Shown piece by piece: positions 1 through 8,774 of a DNA stretch of 64,000 bases. The DNA is taken from positions 242,252 through 306,251 of the forward strand of contig JAJVIM010000011.1 of assembly GCA_022071955.1 (NCBI GenBank), in the 5' to 3' direction. The position numbers and the translations under genes were made by a program. Every line of letters begins with the position of its first letter. Positions within the stretch are counted from its first letter, which is position 1. Below the pieces are notes generated by a model that worked only from the letters and a program-made list of their open reading frames with translations, was not told where the DNA came from and searched no databases. This stretch comes from Anaerolineae bacterium. Its GTDB lineage: Bacteria; Chloroflexota; Anaerolineae; 4572-78; J111.

Positions 1-2
1 TT

Positions 3-545
3 GGCTCCGCCGCCGGGCTGGTGCAGGGGCTGCGCAGCGCCGCCGCCCGGCTGTCGCTGCGGCTGGGCGCGCCGGTGTACCGCCCTTACGGTCACATCAA
101 CCCGGAACTGGTTGAACCGGCCGCCCCGCTGGAGCCGGACGAACTGGCCCGTTTTTTATACGGCGCGTGGGGCGCGCGGCTGGCCTGTGTTCGTGGCGAT
201 GGCTCGCCGCATGTGGTGCCGCTGTGGTACGAGTGGGACGGGCAATTTTTCTGGGTGACGGCCTCGCCCAGCGCCTCGTGGGCCGGCTACCTGCGCGAAC
301 ACAACGGTGTGGCGCTGACCATCGACGAGCCGTGGCCGCCGCTGCGCCGCGCCCTCATCTCCGGCGAGGCGGCCGCCGTGCCGGCCGGCCAGGTTCCCGG
401 CGGCGGGCTGGCGGCGCTCCGCCGGCGCATGGCCGCCCGCTACCTCGGCGAAGCCGGTCTGCCGGCCCCGGAATCGGATGCGGGCTGGGCGGCCTTCAAA
501 ATTACGCCCAAAAAAATCATCGGCCAGCGCGGATTGGTCAAATAA
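3..545 (+). CDS. Pyridoxamine 5'-phosphate oxidase-like (PPOX/FMN-binding split barrel) protein, 5' truncated
   Basis: The frame is open from base 3, so the N-terminus lies outside the window; the first internal start is a GTG at 21. The core, from about EPDELARFLYG through VVPLWYEWDGQFFWVTA to VALTIDEPWPP, has the look of the FMN-binding split-barrel fold of PPOX/F420-dependent enzymes: the segment SPHVVPLWY followed by a beta strand and then a conserved xxIDxP. The end, AAFKITPKKIIGQRG, is also typical of these proteins. The substrate cannot be told. The stop TAA is followed directly by the ATG of the ABC ATPase gene, so the two are probably cotranscribed; a cofactor-linked role beside a thiamine-precursor-like importer is only a guess. 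The roughly 40 residues before the barrel may belong to a fused upstream domain. Confidence 0.6.
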   Translation, partial: GSAAGLVQGLRSAAARLSLRLGAPVYRPYGHINPELVEPAAPLEPDELARFLYGAWGARLACVRGDGSPHVVPLWYEWDGQFFWVTASPSASWAGYLREHNGVALTIDEPWPPLRRALISGEAAAVPAGQVPGGGLAALRRRMAARYLGEAGLPAPESDAGWAAFKITPKKIIGQRGLVK

Positions 546-1304
546 ATGGCGGCCATCGATGTGGACATTGCCCGTGTAACGCACCACTTCGCCGGCCAGC
601 CGCCGCTGACCGCGCTGCAAAACGTGTCGCTGACCGTGGCTCCCGGCGAGTTTGTGGCGCTGATCGGCCCCAGCGGCTGCGGCAAATCGACGCTGCTGCG
701 GCTGGCAGCCGGGCTGCTGCAACCCAGCACGGGGCAGGTGCGGCTGGCCGGCCAGCCCGCCGCCGAGCTTCGCCGCCGGCAGGAGATTGGCTGGATGGCC
801 CAGCAATCGGCCTTGCTGCCGTGGCGCACGGTGCTGGATAACGTGCGGCTGCCGCGCCAGCTCAAACGCAACGGCGCGTCGCCGGCCCAGTCGCCGGAGA
901 AGTTGCTGGCGCGGGTGGGGCTGGCCCCGTTTGCCGGCGCTTACCCGGCCACGCTGTCCGGCGGTATGCAACAGCGAGTGGCGCTGGCCCGCACCCTGGC
1001 CGTTGACGCCTCGCTGTGGCTGATGGATGAACCGTTTGCCGCGCTGGACGAGCTGACCCGCGAGGCGCTGGCCGGCGAGTTGCTGGCCATTTGGCAAACG
1101 GTGCGGCCCACGGTGCTGTGGGTCACGCATCACCTGAGTGAAGCGGTGCGGCTGGCCGACCGGGTGGTGGTGCTGTCGGCGCGGCCCGGCGCGGTGGCCG
1201 GCTGCGTGCCGGTGGCCCTGCCCCGCCCGCGCGATGACACCGGCCCGGCGTTTCAGGCGGTGGTGCGGCAGGTGCGCTGTCTGCTGACCGGAGGCGGGCA
1301 ATGA
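546..1304 (+). CDS. ABC transporter ATP-binding protein (TauB/SsuB/ThiZ-like)
   Basis: Cytoplasmic ATPase of a nitrate/sulfonate/thiamine-precursor type importer, 252 residues, normal length. Walker A GPSGCGKST at about 41-49, Q-loop near 87, signature LSGGMQQR at 138-145, Walker B LWLMDEP at 158-164, D-loop AALDE, switch His near 196. The ATG follows the upstream TAA with no gap. The stop overlaps the permease start in an ATGA, which indicates translational coupling. With the permease and NMT1-type binding protein it makes a complete importer. Sequence alone does not separate a pyrimidine (HMP precursor) transporter from taurine or sulfonate; the binding protein favours the NMT1/THI5 group. 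Confidence 0.92.
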   Translation: MAAIDVDIARVTHHFAGQPPLTALQNVSLTVAPGEFVALIGPSGCGKSTLLRLAAGLLQPSTGQVRLAGQPAAELRRRQEIGWMAQQSALLPWRTVLDNVRLPRQLKRNGASPAQSPEKLLARVGLAPFAGAYPATLSGGMQQRVALARTLAVDASLWLMDEPFAALDELTREALAGELLAIWQTVRPTVLWVTHHLSEAVRLADRVVVLSARPGAVAGCVPVALPRPRDDTGPAFQAVVRQVRCLLTGGGQ

Positions 1305-2056
1305 TGGTTCGCTGGCAACTGGCGGGGCGCGGGCTGGCCGCGGCGATGGTGCTGGCGGCGCTGCTGGGCTGGGAAACGGCGGTGCGGCTGGCGCAGACGC
1401 CGGTCTACCTGCTGCCGCCGCCGTCGCTCATTTTTCAAAAATTGACGGCCAATCTCGACACGCTGCTGGCGGCGGCGGGCGTAACCATGTTTGAGGCGCT
1501 GGCCGGGCTGCTGCTGGGCGCGGCGATTGGGCTGGGGCTGGCGGTGCTGCTCAATTTTTGGGCCGGGCTGGAAGCCGGGGTGCTGTCGCTGGCGATGCTG
1601 GTGAAGGCCACACCGCTCATCGCCATTGCCCCCATTTTGACCATCTGGCTGGGCTTTGGCCCCGCACCCAAAATTGTGGTCACGGCCCTGCTCACTTTTT
1701 TCCCGGTGCTGGTCAACACGCTGAGCGGCTTTCGCGCCGCCGACCGGGCCGCGCTGGAGCTGTTTGAGTCGCTGGCGGCCAGCCCCGCCGAAATTTTTAT
1801 CCATTTGCGCTGGCCCGCCGCCCAACCCTATGTTTTTGCCGCGCTCAAAGTGAGCGGCCCGCTGGCGCTGATCGGCGCGGTGGTGGCCGAGTGGTTGGGC
1901 GCATCGAGCGGGCTGGGCCGCGAAATGTGGCTGGCCTACTCAAACCTCAATATGCCGGCGCTGTTCGCCGCCGTGTTTGTGCTGGCCGGCTTTAGCACGG
2001 CGCTGTACCAGTTGATTTTGGTGCTGGAACAGCGCGTGATTTTTTGGAGCGAGTAA
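1301..2056 (+). CDS. ABC transporter permease (BPD_transp_1, TauC/ThiX-like)
   Basis: Integral membrane subunit, 251 residues, with an N-terminal helix (about 10-30) and five further hydrophobic segments. The cytoplasmic coupling loop that docks on the ATPase is visible around residues 150-170 (ELFESLAASPAEIF, then LRWPAAQP), the EAA-like motif of this family. The start ATG overlaps the ATPase stop by four bases, so one permease homodimer with one ATPase pair is expected. The gene ends 80 bp before a composite G/C-rich repeat that separates it from the binding-protein gene. Confidence 0.92.
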   Translation: MMVRWQLAGRGLAAAMVLAALLGWETAVRLAQTPVYLLPPPSLIFQKLTANLDTLLAAAGVTMFEALAGLLLGAAIGLGLAVLLNFWAGLEAGVLSLAMLVKATPLIAIAPILTIWLGFGPAPKIVVTALLTFFPVLVNTLSGFRAADRAALELFESLAASPAEIFIHLRWPAAQPYVFAALKVSGPLALIGAVVAEWLGASSGLGREMWLAYSNLNMPALFAAVFVLAGFSTALYQLILVLEQRVIFWSE

Positions 2057-2138
2057 GCTGGTTAGTGGTCAGTGCATTCCTCAACAGACCTGAATTGCGC
2101 CATTTAAATGGCTAATTAATGCCTGTTTTTTTCATTGT

Positions 2139-2280
2139 TCCCCTCCCCCTACCCCCCCCCCGCAAGCGGGGAGGGGGAAAAATTAATAAGGTTGTGGTTT
2201 TTGCCCGCAAAGCGGACAAAAACCACAACCGATACAGAATCCCCCCTCTTCTGTGGGAGAGGGGGCAGGGGGGTGAGGGA
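2139..2280. repeat. Composite repeat: C/G-rich imperfect palindrome, perfect hairpin, C/G-rich module
   Basis: Bases 2139-2180 are a C-run/G-run palindrome with the core CCCCGCAAGCGGGG. After a 9-bp gap come 14-bp perfect arms (2190-2203 GGTTGTGGTTTTTG, 2217-2230 complement) around 13 bases. A second C-rich/G-rich module follows at about 2240-2280. The same architecture, with a different hairpin core, occurs at 3370-3455 and at 63888-64000. A 62-codon open frame across it (2119-2307) is an artefact of the repeat. Confidence 0.7.
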
Positions 2281-2345
2281 CAACCCATGAATTACTGTCA
2301 CTGGTAAATTACTGGTAACAAATGATCAATCCTTTGGAGGGATTA

Positions 2346-3359
2346 ATGAAAATTTCGCACTACATTTTTATTTTGTTGCTGATCGCGCTGGCCGGCTGCC
2401 AGAGCGCGCCCGCGGCTACCCCGGCCCAGCCCAAATCGCTCACGTTTATGGCCGGCTACAAACCGCAGGCCAACCTGCCCTTTGTAGGCGTGTACGTAGC
2501 CCAGGAAAAAGGCTTTTTTGCCAATGAAGGGCTAAACGTGACCATTGAACATTCCGCCGGCGGCGGCGAGCATTTACAGCTACTTACCGCCGGCAAGGTC
2601 GATGTGACCACGCAGGACGCCGCCGTGCTGCTGCAACGCCGGGCCGACCCCGGCCTGCCGCTGGTGTCGCTGGCGCTGATTGGGCAGCGCGGCCAGCAGG
2701 CCTTTGTCGCACTGGCCGATTCCGGCATCAACTCGGTGCCGGATTGGGCCGGCAAAAAAGTGGGCTACAAAGGCAGCCCGCCGCCCGACCTGCTGGCGCT
2801 GCTGGCCGCCGCCGGGGTCGATCCCGCCGACATCGAGCTGATCAATGTCGGGTTCGACCCGCGCACGCTGACCGAAGGGCTGGTTGACGTGTACCCGGTT
2901 TTTAAATCCAACGAGCCAAATCTCATCCGCCAATGGGGGTTTGAGCTGAACCAGTGGGACGCCGCCGAATTTGGCGTGCCAACGCTGGGGCTGGCTTATG
3001 TTTCCACGCCAGAGATTATCCAGCAGGACCCCGACCGCATGGCCCGTTTTGTGCGGGCGGCGCTGGCCGGCATCGACTACGCCCGCCAGCACCCGGACGA
3101 AGCCGTAGAGATTGTGCTCAAATATGCCGGCGACACCGCCGACCCGGCCCACATGCGCTACATGCTCGATACCGAGCTGGCCGACGCGGTTTCGCCGGTA
3201 ACGGCCACCTTTGGGCCGGGCGGGCAAACCGTTGAGCAGTGGCAGGCGCTGCACGATATGCTGCTGCAATACGGCGCTATCGAAAAGCCCATCGATGTGC
3301 GGCAGGCGTTCACCACCGAATTTTTGCCGCCGCCCCCGGCGCAGGCGCAGGCCAAATAG
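2346..3359 (+). CDS. ABC transporter substrate-binding lipoprotein, NMT1/THI5-like
   Basis: The start at 2346 is preferred over the in-frame ATG at 2322 because GGAGG lies at 2336-2340, five bases upstream. It gives a clean lipoprotein signal peptide (MKISHYIFILLL, lipobox LAGC, Cys near residue 19). The mature part carries the NMT1/THI5 fold: VGVYVAQEKGFFANEGLNV at the N-terminal lobe, a GGGEHLQLL ligand-loop segment, and VDVYPVFKSNEP before the second lobe. Proteins of this group bind pyrimidine precursors of thiamine, but also taurine, nitrate or riboflavin, so the ligand is undetermined. It belongs with the ATPase and permease upstream; the intervening repeat may allow separate, higher expression of the binding protein. 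Confidence 0.87.
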   Translation: MKISHYIFILLLIALAGCQSAPAATPAQPKSLTFMAGYKPQANLPFVGVYVAQEKGFFANEGLNVTIEHSAGGGEHLQLLTAGKVDVTTQDAAVLLQRRADPGLPLVSLALIGQRGQQAFVALADSGINSVPDWAGKKVGYKGSPPPDLLALLAAAGVDPADIELINVGFDPRTLTEGLVDVYPVFKSNEPNLIRQWGFELNQWDAAEFGVPTLGLAYVSTPEIIQQDPDRMARFVRAALAGIDYARQHPDEAVEIVLKYAGDTADPAHMRYMLDTELADAVSPVTATFGPGGQTVEQWQALHDMLLQYGAIEKPIDVRQAFTTEFLPPPPAQAQAK

Positions 3360-3414
3360 AGGGCGATTGACCCCATCCCCCCTACCCCCTTCCCCGGGGA
3401 AGGGGGATTCTGGC

Positions 3415-3455
3415 AGCGCGAAGGCCGGGCGGCAAAGCCGCCCGGCCTTCGCGCT
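3415..3455. repeat. Perfect 19-bp hairpin after a C/G-rich palindrome (composite repeat copy B)
   Basis: Arms 3415-3433 and 3437-3455 are exact complements with loop AAA. They are preceded at about 3370-3410 by a C-rich/G-rich palindrome (core CCTTCCCCGGGGAAGG). It lies just after the binding-protein stop and could end transcription, but no T-run follows. The 3360-3519 interval holds nothing else that I recognise. Confidence 0.75.
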
Positions 3456-3519
3456 AAATCCTTTGCCCCGTCGTTACTGATTTGTTTGCCCCCCGGCGTG
3501 TGGTACAATTTCTGCCAGG

Positions 3520-4914
3520 ATGAACCAACCATTGGCCAAACACTCAAGTAAATTGGGGCTGGCAATCGTTGTGCTTCTGGCGGGCTGCGCCCCCACGCCG
3601 CCGCCAACCGTTACTCCAACGTCCACCCCGTCGTCGTCAACCAGTACCGCTACGCCAGCACCACCCACGCTCACACCCACTGCCGCCGCCCTGCAAGCCG
3701 TCCCCACCGATACCCCCACGGTCACGGCCACGCCGCAGGTTCGCCGCGCCGACGCCCTGCCCACACGCACAGTCACGCCAACACCGCTGCCCAGCGACAC
3801 CCCTGTGCCGGGGCTGGCCTGCGTGGTGAGCGTCGCCAATCTCAACCTGCGCGAAGGACCGAGCACCGGCCATCGGGTGGTTGTCACTCTGCCATCCGGC
3901 TCAAACCTCACCGCCCGCAAACGGGTGGCCGATACCTCGTGGCTGCTGGTTTCAACCCCGGCTCAAACCATTGGCTGGGTGTACGCGCCGCTGATTGATT
4001 GCAGCGGGGTTACCACAACCCTGCCGCTGGCGCTGGGAGTGGTGGCCCTGGCCCTGGCCCCGGCCACCGCCACCCCGCTGCCGGTCACACCCACGGCGAC
4101 AGCTTCGCCGCCAGCCGCCGCCGCGCCGCCGCCGGATATTCCCCTCAACCGCTGGCGCGGCGAGTATTACGACAACGCCAGCCTGCTCGGCGAGCCGGTG
4201 TTTATCCGCGAAGACGCCGACCTGAATTTTAACTGGATACTGGACAGCCCCGATCCGCGCATTCCGGCCGATAATTTTTCGGTGCGCTGGACCGGCCAGT
4301 TCTTTTTTCCCGAAGCCGCCGACTATCGCTTTTTTGCCAACGCCGACGACGGCGTGCGGCTGTACGTTGACGGCTGGCGAATCATCGACTCGTGGGAAAC
4401 CAGTATCCCGGTAGACCGTTTTGGCACATTTGCCGACGTTTCGCCGGGGTGGCACACTGTCGTCGTTGAGTATTTTGAGTCGGGCGGGTACGCCAGAATC
4501 CACGTGTGGGCCGAAACCACAGTCCTCACCAGCAGCACCTGGTCGGGCGAATATTTTGCCAACCGCGACCTGCAAGACCCGGCAGCTTTTTACCGCGACG
4601 CCAACACCATTGATTTTGACTGGGGCAACGGTTCGCCGGACGATAGCAAACTCAACCCCGATTTCTTTTCGGTGCGCTGGAAACGCACCCTGCCGATGAC
4701 CTTTGGCAACTATAAATTTTTTGTTGAAACGAAAAAGGATGACTGGGTGCGGGTAAAAGTTGATGGCTGGACCGTGATTGAAGATTTTCGGGAAGACGGC
4801 GGCCGCATTGAAAGTGATTTTGCCAACATGGGCGGCGGCGACGTGACCATTATTGTGGAATATCAGGAGCACGGCGGACGGGCAGGCATTAAATTTTGGT
4901 GGGAAAAACAATGA
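3520..4914 (+). CDS. Lipoprotein with SH3-like domain and two PA14 domains
   Basis: Surface protein of 464 residues. Signal peptide with lipobox LLAGC (Cys about residue 23), then a Thr/Pro-rich linker (about 25-95). A bacterial SH3-like domain follows at about 98-163 (VANLNLREGPSTGHRVV, ending WVYAPLIDC). A second Pro/Ala linker precedes two consecutive PA14-like beta-barrels, about 210-330 and 335-464. Each PA14 begins W-R/S-GEY-YDN/FAN and contains NFSVRWTG or FFSVRWKR, then DDGVRLYVDGW or KDDWVRVKVDGW. PA14 domains bind carbohydrate or act as structural modules in surface adhesins and glycosidases; SH3b often binds cell-wall peptides. No catalytic domain is visible. A role in envelope or polysaccharide binding is inferred. 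Confidence 0.85.
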   Translation: MNQPLAKHSSKLGLAIVVLLAGCAPTPPPTVTPTSTPSSSTSTATPAPPTLTPTAAALQAVPTDTPTVTATPQVRRADALPTRTVTPTPLPSDTPVPGLACVVSVANLNLREGPSTGHRVVVTLPSGSNLTARKRVADTSWLLVSTPAQTIGWVYAPLIDCSGVTTTLPLALGVVALALAPATATPLPVTPTATASPPAAAAPPPDIPLNRWRGEYYDNASLLGEPVFIREDADLNFNWILDSPDPRIPADNFSVRWTGQFFFPEAADYRFFANADDGVRLYVDGWRIIDSWETSIPVDRFGTFADVSPGWHTVVVEYFESGGYARIHVWAETTVLTSSTWSGEYFANRDLQDPAAFYRDANTIDFDWGNGSPDDSKLNPDFFSVRWKRTLPMTFGNYKFFVETKKDDWVRVKVDGWTVIEDFREDGGRIESDFANMGGGDVTIIVEYQEHGGRAGIKFWWEKQ

Positions 4915-4934
4915 TAGCGCCGCAGGCCGGGGGG

Positions 4935-4958
4935 ATTGGGGGGTGGTTCCCCCCCAAT
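4935..4958. terminator. Possible bidirectional terminator hairpin between convergent genes
   Basis: ATTGGGGGG and CCCCCCCAAT pair around TGGTT between the convergent PA14 and pentapeptide genes. A T-run is missing directly after it, so this is a weak call. The rest of 4915-5036 shows no other feature. Confidence 0.4.
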
Positions 4959-5036
4959 TCTACCTTCCCAACTCACTTTGGGCACACCCTTTTTAATTGG
5001 CAGTGAAAACCGGTCTTTTTATCGCTCCGGCGAGTC

Positions 5037-6269
5037 CTATTCCGGTGTAATCCCCACTACCAGCGCGGGGTCAAAGCCGGGCGGCCATTTGGTTTTATCG
5101 TTGTAGCGAGCCGACTTGAGACAGGTGCCGCGCAAATCAGTTTCCTGCAAATCGGCCATGCCCAGGCTGGCGTTTTGCAAATCTGCGCCCTGCAAATTGG
5201 CCCGCTGCAAATTGGCAGATTGAAGATCGGCCTGGGCCAAATCGGCTCCGGCCAGGTTAGCGTCCTGCAAATCCCCGGCGTAAAAAACACCAAACTCACA
5301 TTTAGCTTGCTGCAAATTGGCTTCACGCAAGCTGGCCCCCTGCAGATCGGCTTCGCTCAGGTTGGCGCGTTGCAATTGAGCTTTGTGCAAAATGGCCTTT
5401 TGCAGATTGGTTTTTTCCAGGCTGGCCTGCTGTAAATTGGCCTCGACCAGTTGCGCTTCCAGCAATTGCGCCTCGCCCAGATCGGCTTTGGTCAGGTTGG
5501 CGGCAACGAGAACCGCTTTTTTGAAATTGACCTCGGTTAACCGCGCGCCGGTCAGGTTAGCGCCGCTCAGGTCGGCCTGGGCCAGATTGGTTTCGGTGGA
5601 TTTATTGCCGCCAAATACTCCGCCAAACAGCGACGCCCCGCCAAGTTTGCTCAGATCGGCCTGCTCCAGATTGGCCTGCTTTAGCGATGCTCCAGCCATG
5701 TTAGCGCCTTGTAACACCGCCCCGGTCAGGTTGAAGCCATCAAAATTCCCCCCCGACAGGTCGGCGCCGGCCATTTTTACCCGTTGCAACTGGGCCGTGC
5801 TGAGGTTGACGCCCCGCAAATCGAGACCGCTCAAATCGGCCTCGCGCAAATCGGTGTGGTCCAACTGAATATTGCTGACGGTTGCTTTTTGCAGGTTGGC
5901 CTGTTCCAGGTTGGCGCTTTGCAGGCTGGCATCTGTTAAATTTGCTTTTTCCAGACTGGCCCCCAGCAAGTTGGCCCCGTTCAAATTGGCCCCCAGCAGG
6001 TTAGCTCCCTTTAAATCCGCGCCCTGCAACTGGGCGTTTTGCAAATTTACGTTTTGCAGGCTGGCGCTTTGCAGGTTGGCCCCCTGCAAATTTACGCCTT
6101 CAAGGCTGCACCCCTGCAAATCAGACCCCTGTAGCTTGACGCCCAGCAAATCGGCGTCTTTCAGATTTTCGTTGTGCAACACTTTTTTGCTCAGATCGGG
6201 CGTTTTCTTTTTTTCACGGGCCGCTTTGATTTCTTCAAAAAGCTCTTGTTTGGTGATTTCGGTGGCCAT
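5037..6269 (-). CDS. Pentapeptide-repeat protein
   Basis: The start at 6269 is preferred over the upstream TTG at 6287 because AAAGGAG sits just upstream of this ATG. About 410 residues. After a short charged helix (ELFEEIKAAREKKK) nearly the whole protein is tandem pentapeptides of the form A(N/D)LXX, which fold as a right-handed quadrilateral beta-helix. The array is broken near residues 210-225 (LGGASLFGGVFGGNKST) and near 325 (KCEFGVFYAGD). No kinase, TIR or membrane segment is attached and no signal peptide is seen, so it is probably cytoplasmic. Some short family members mimic DNA and protect gyrase; most have no known function. The repeated codons create long spurious open frames on the other strand. 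Confidence 0.9.
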   Translation of the reverse strand: MATEITKQELFEEIKAAREKKKTPDLSKKVLHNENLKDADLLGVKLQGSDLQGCSLEGVNLQGANLQSASLQNVNLQNAQLQGADLKGANLLGANLNGANLLGASLEKANLTDASLQSANLEQANLQKATVSNIQLDHTDLREADLSGLDLRGVNLSTAQLQRVKMAGADLSGGNFDGFNLTGAVLQGANMAGASLKQANLEQADLSKLGGASLFGGVFGGNKSTETNLAQADLSGANLTGARLTEVNFKKAVLVAANLTKADLGEAQLLEAQLVEANLQQASLEKTNLQKAILHKAQLQRANLSEADLQGASLREANLQQAKCEFGVFYAGDLQDANLAGADLAQADLQSANLQRANLQGADLQNASLGMADLQETDLRGTCLKSARYNDKTKWPPGFDPALVVGITPE

Positions 6270-6290
6270 CTGATGCTCCTTTAACAATAC

Positions 6291-6353
6291 AATTACGAAT
6301 TACGAATTACGAATTACGAATTACGAATTACGAATTACGAATTACGAATTACG
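6291..6353. repeat. Heptamer microsatellite, nine copies of AATTACG
   Basis: Nine exact tandem copies of the 7-mer AATTACG directly upstream of the pentapeptide gene, followed by decayed copies to about 6392. Related heptamers occur at 36318-36338 and inside a coding sequence at 56408-56463. The rest of 6393-6660 contains no gene I can support. Confidence 0.95.
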
Positions 6354-6662
6354 AAATGTGAATTATGAATGACCAATGACGAATTGTTAATTACTTGCTA
6401 CCCGTCGCTTACCAAATTTGCACCCGTCCCACGGAGAGACTTCGCTCTACCGAAAACGGGCAGCCGCAGCGGGATCAAAATTCGCTTGGCCGGTGGCGAT
6501 ACTTACCCACGCGGGTGCGGTTTGGATTGAAAAACAACGGGGAAACTGCCCCCATCATAGCATATTTCCGTGTTTTTATCCACACCGGCCAGAATGTCTG
6601 CCATTTGAGCAGAATATGCATTGTATGCATACACTGCACACAAAATGCATTTTATGCATCTT

Positions 6663-6699
6663 GTGACAAATGTCACGCATAATATGTGACATTTGTCAC
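6663..6699. promoter_or_regulatory. Paired CRP/FNR-type palindromes upstream of the sulfur operon
   Basis: GTGACAAATGTCAC (6663-6676) and GTGACATTTGTCAC (6686-6699), 23 bp centre to centre, about 60-100 bp before the regulator start. Including flanks they fit TGTGA-N6-TCAC(A), the CRP-type half-site arrangement. Matching pairs lie at 12191, 18504, 20644 and 44742. Confidence 0.75.
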
Positions 6700-6760
6700 T
6701 ATTTTATCTGCACATTATGCATTATACTCAAGTTAATAATTTCACAAACGGGTTGGAACA

Positions 6761-7516
6761 ATGGAAATGCTCACCGCCAAAGATATGCAAAACCTTTTAC
6801 AGGTAGACCGCTCAACCATCTACCGCATGGCCGAAGCTGGCCGGCTGCCGGCGATCAAGGTAGGCAAGCAGTGGCGGTTTCCCAAACAGACGATTGACCA
6901 GTGGTTACAAACCAATGGTTCCGTCCCGGCCGCGCAGCCCCAACCGGCTTCCCTGGCCCCCCACACCGACTTTGCCGACCTTTTTCCTTTGGAATGCGTT
7001 CAGTTGATCCAGGATAGTTTCGCCGACGCACTGGGGGTGATGATTGTGGTTACAGACCTCGACGGCCGGCCGGTGACGCAGGTGAGCAATCCGTGCGGCC
7101 TGTTTGCCGCCATCAGCGATGTGCCGGCTGCACTGCAAAAATGCCTGGAAAGCTGGCGGCAACTGGCCAACGACATTAACCTTGAACCGAGATTTTTACC
7201 CAGCCACCTGGGGCTGCTGTGCGCCCGGGGGATGATCCGGGTTGGCCCGGAACTCAAGGGAATGGTTTTTGTGGGCGGTATCGCTCCCAAAAACTGGCCG
7301 CCCCCGGCCGAACACATCAAAGTGATGGCCGCTGAATTCGGTGTACCGGTAGAGCTGTTTGAACCGCACGTTAACGAAGTATTCCACCTGAGCAGCACCG
7401 AACAGACCCGCGTGCTAACGTTTGTGCAGCGCATCGCCAACATTGTGGCCCACATTATCAACGAGCGAAATAGTTTAATGGGTAAACTCGACGCCATTGC
7501 GCAGTTAACCCGCTAG
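6761..7516 (+). CDS. Regulator with excisionase-type HTH and PocR ligand-binding domain
   Basis: A protein of 251 residues. Residues 1-50 are a MerR/excisionase-like helix-turn-helix (LTAKDMQNLLQVDRSTIYRM, then VGKQWRFPKQTIDQWL). After a Pro/Ala linker, residues about 80-245 match the PocR sensory domain (SFADALGVMIVVTDLDGRPV, then NPCGLFAAI, CLESWRQLA, HLGLLCARGMIRV), which in characterised proteins senses small molecules or redox state through conserved Cys. Cysteines at these places are present. It is the first gene of the SQR operon (16 bp gap to the next start) and lies under the paired CRP-like sites. A redox- or sulfide-responsive regulator of the operon is inferred. Confidence 0.85.
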   Translation: MEMLTAKDMQNLLQVDRSTIYRMAEAGRLPAIKVGKQWRFPKQTIDQWLQTNGSVPAAQPQPASLAPHTDFADLFPLECVQLIQDSFADALGVMIVVTDLDGRPVTQVSNPCGLFAAISDVPAALQKCLESWRQLANDINLEPRFLPSHLGLLCARGMIRVGPELKGMVFVGGIAPKNWPPPAEHIKVMAAEFGVPVELFEPHVNEVFHLSSTEQTRVLTFVQRIANIVAHIINERNSLMGKLDAIAQLTR

Positions 7517-7531
7517 CAAAGGAGCTTAAAA

Positions 7532-8764
7532 ATGAAAAGACTTGTAGTACTTGGCGCCGGCACGGCCGGCACAATGGTCGTCAACAAACTCAGCCACGAG
7601 CTCAACCGTGACGAATGGAAAATTACCATTGTTGATCAGGATGAAACCCACTACTACCAACCCGGTTTCCTCTTTATCCCCTTTGGCATTTACGGCCCCA
7701 ACGACGTTATCAAACCCAAACGAGATTTCATCCCCGCCGGCGTGGAAATGATTGTGTCGGAGATTGAACTGATCGAGCCGGACAAAAACCAGGTAAAACT
7801 GGTGAAAGATGGCCGCGTGCTCAAGTACGATTTTCTGGTCATCGCCACCGGCACCCACCCCCGCCCCGATGAAACACCCGGCCTGCACGATGGCGAATGG
7901 CGCAAATCCATCCACGATTTTTACACCTACGAAGGCGCAACCACGCTGGCCAAACAACTGCGCACCTGGGAAGGCGGCCGGCTGGTGGTCAATATTATGG
8001 AACTGCCCTTCAAATGCCCGGTGGCCCCGTTGGAATTTATCTTTTTGGCCGACTGGCACTTTCACAAGCTGGGCATCCGCGACCGGGTGGATTTGACGCT
8101 GGTCACGCCGCTGCCCGGCGCGTTTACCAAACCCAAAGCCGCCAAATTACTGGGCAACATTTTGGAAGAAAAGAACATCAAAGTGGTGCCGGAATTTATG
8201 GTAGAACACGTTGACCCCGACCGGAAGGTGCTGGTTTCGTACGAAGAAGAAGAGGTGGAGTACGACATGCTCGTGAGCGTGCCCGTCAACATGGGCGCGG
8301 ATGTAATTGAACGCTCCGGCCTGGGCGACGAAATGAACCACGTGCCGGTGGATACTAAAAACTTCCTGTCCACACAATACGACAACATTTTTGCCCTGGG
8401 CGATGCCGCCGCGCTGCCCACCAGCAAAGCCGGTTCGGTGGCCCACTTCGCCGTCGAGGTGTTCACCGAAAACTTCCTGCGCTACATCGACGGGTTGGAC
8501 ATGCCGCACGAATTTGACGGCCACGCCAACTGCTACATTGAATCCGGCTTTGGCAAAGGTATTTTGATCGATTTCAATTACGATGTGGAACCGCTGCCCG
8601 GCAAGTTCCCGCTGCCCGGCATTGGCCCCTTCTCGCTGCTGCAAGAAAGTGAAATGAACCACTGGGGCAAAATGATGTTCCGCTGGATTTACTGGAATAT
8701 TCTGCTCAAGGGCAAAGAACTGCCCATCCCGGCTTATATGTCGATGGCCGGCAAGTGGGCGTAG
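7532..8764 (+). CDS. sqr: Sulfide:quinone oxidoreductase-like flavoprotein
   Basis: Peripheral membrane flavoenzyme that oxidises sulfide to zero-valent sulfur and passes electrons to the quinone pool. Length 410, typical. N-terminal FAD dinucleotide-binding motif VVLGAGTAGTMVVNKL (about 5-20); second conserved segment LVIATGTHPRPDETPG (about 102-117); FAD-binding NIFALGDAAALPTSKAG (about 285-301). The redox-active cysteine pair matches Cys162 (FKCPVAP) and Cys334 (HANCYIES); the third Cys of some SQR classes is absent. A hydrophobic, aromatic C-terminus (MMFRWIYWNILLKG) suits membrane attachment. Start supported by AAAGGAGC upstream. The exact SQR type, or a flavocytochrome-c-like or persulfide role, needs a tree. 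Followed after 10 bp by the DUF1641 gene. Confidence 0.88.
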   Translation: MKRLVVLGAGTAGTMVVNKLSHELNRDEWKITIVDQDETHYYQPGFLFIPFGIYGPNDVIKPKRDFIPAGVEMIVSEIELIEPDKNQVKLVKDGRVLKYDFLVIATGTHPRPDETPGLHDGEWRKSIHDFYTYEGATTLAKQLRTWEGGRLVVNIMELPFKCPVAPLEFIFLADWHFHKLGIRDRVDLTLVTPLPGAFTKPKAAKLLGNILEEKNIKVVPEFMVEHVDPDRKVLVSYEEEEVEYDMLVSVPVNMGADVIERSGLGDEMNHVPVDTKNFLSTQYDNIFALGDAAALPTSKAGSVAHFAVEVFTENFLRYIDGLDMPHEFDGHANCYIESGFGKGILIDFNYDVEPLPGKFPLPGIGPFSLLQESEMNHWGKMMFRWIYWNILLKGKELPIPAYMSMAGKWA

Positions 8765-8774
8765 GAGAAACATC

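Noticed and set aside
156..1301. Long minus-strand open frame opposite the PPOX-like and ATPase genes
   Set aside because: Arg/Gln/His-rich shadow of high-GC plus-strand genes with full domain motifs; no RBS or family.
2119..2307. 62-codon plus-strand frame
   Set aside because: Lies wholly in the composite C/G repeat; Pro/Gly/Arg-rich translation typical of this repeat.
5175..6273. Plus-strand open frames opposite the pentapeptide gene
   Set aside because: Periodic antisense of the pentapeptide codons; low complexity with no start signals.
6291..6353. Tandem repeat considered as CRISPR-like
   Set aside because: Units of 7 bp without spacers; a microsatellite. No CRISPR array or cas gene was seen in the window.
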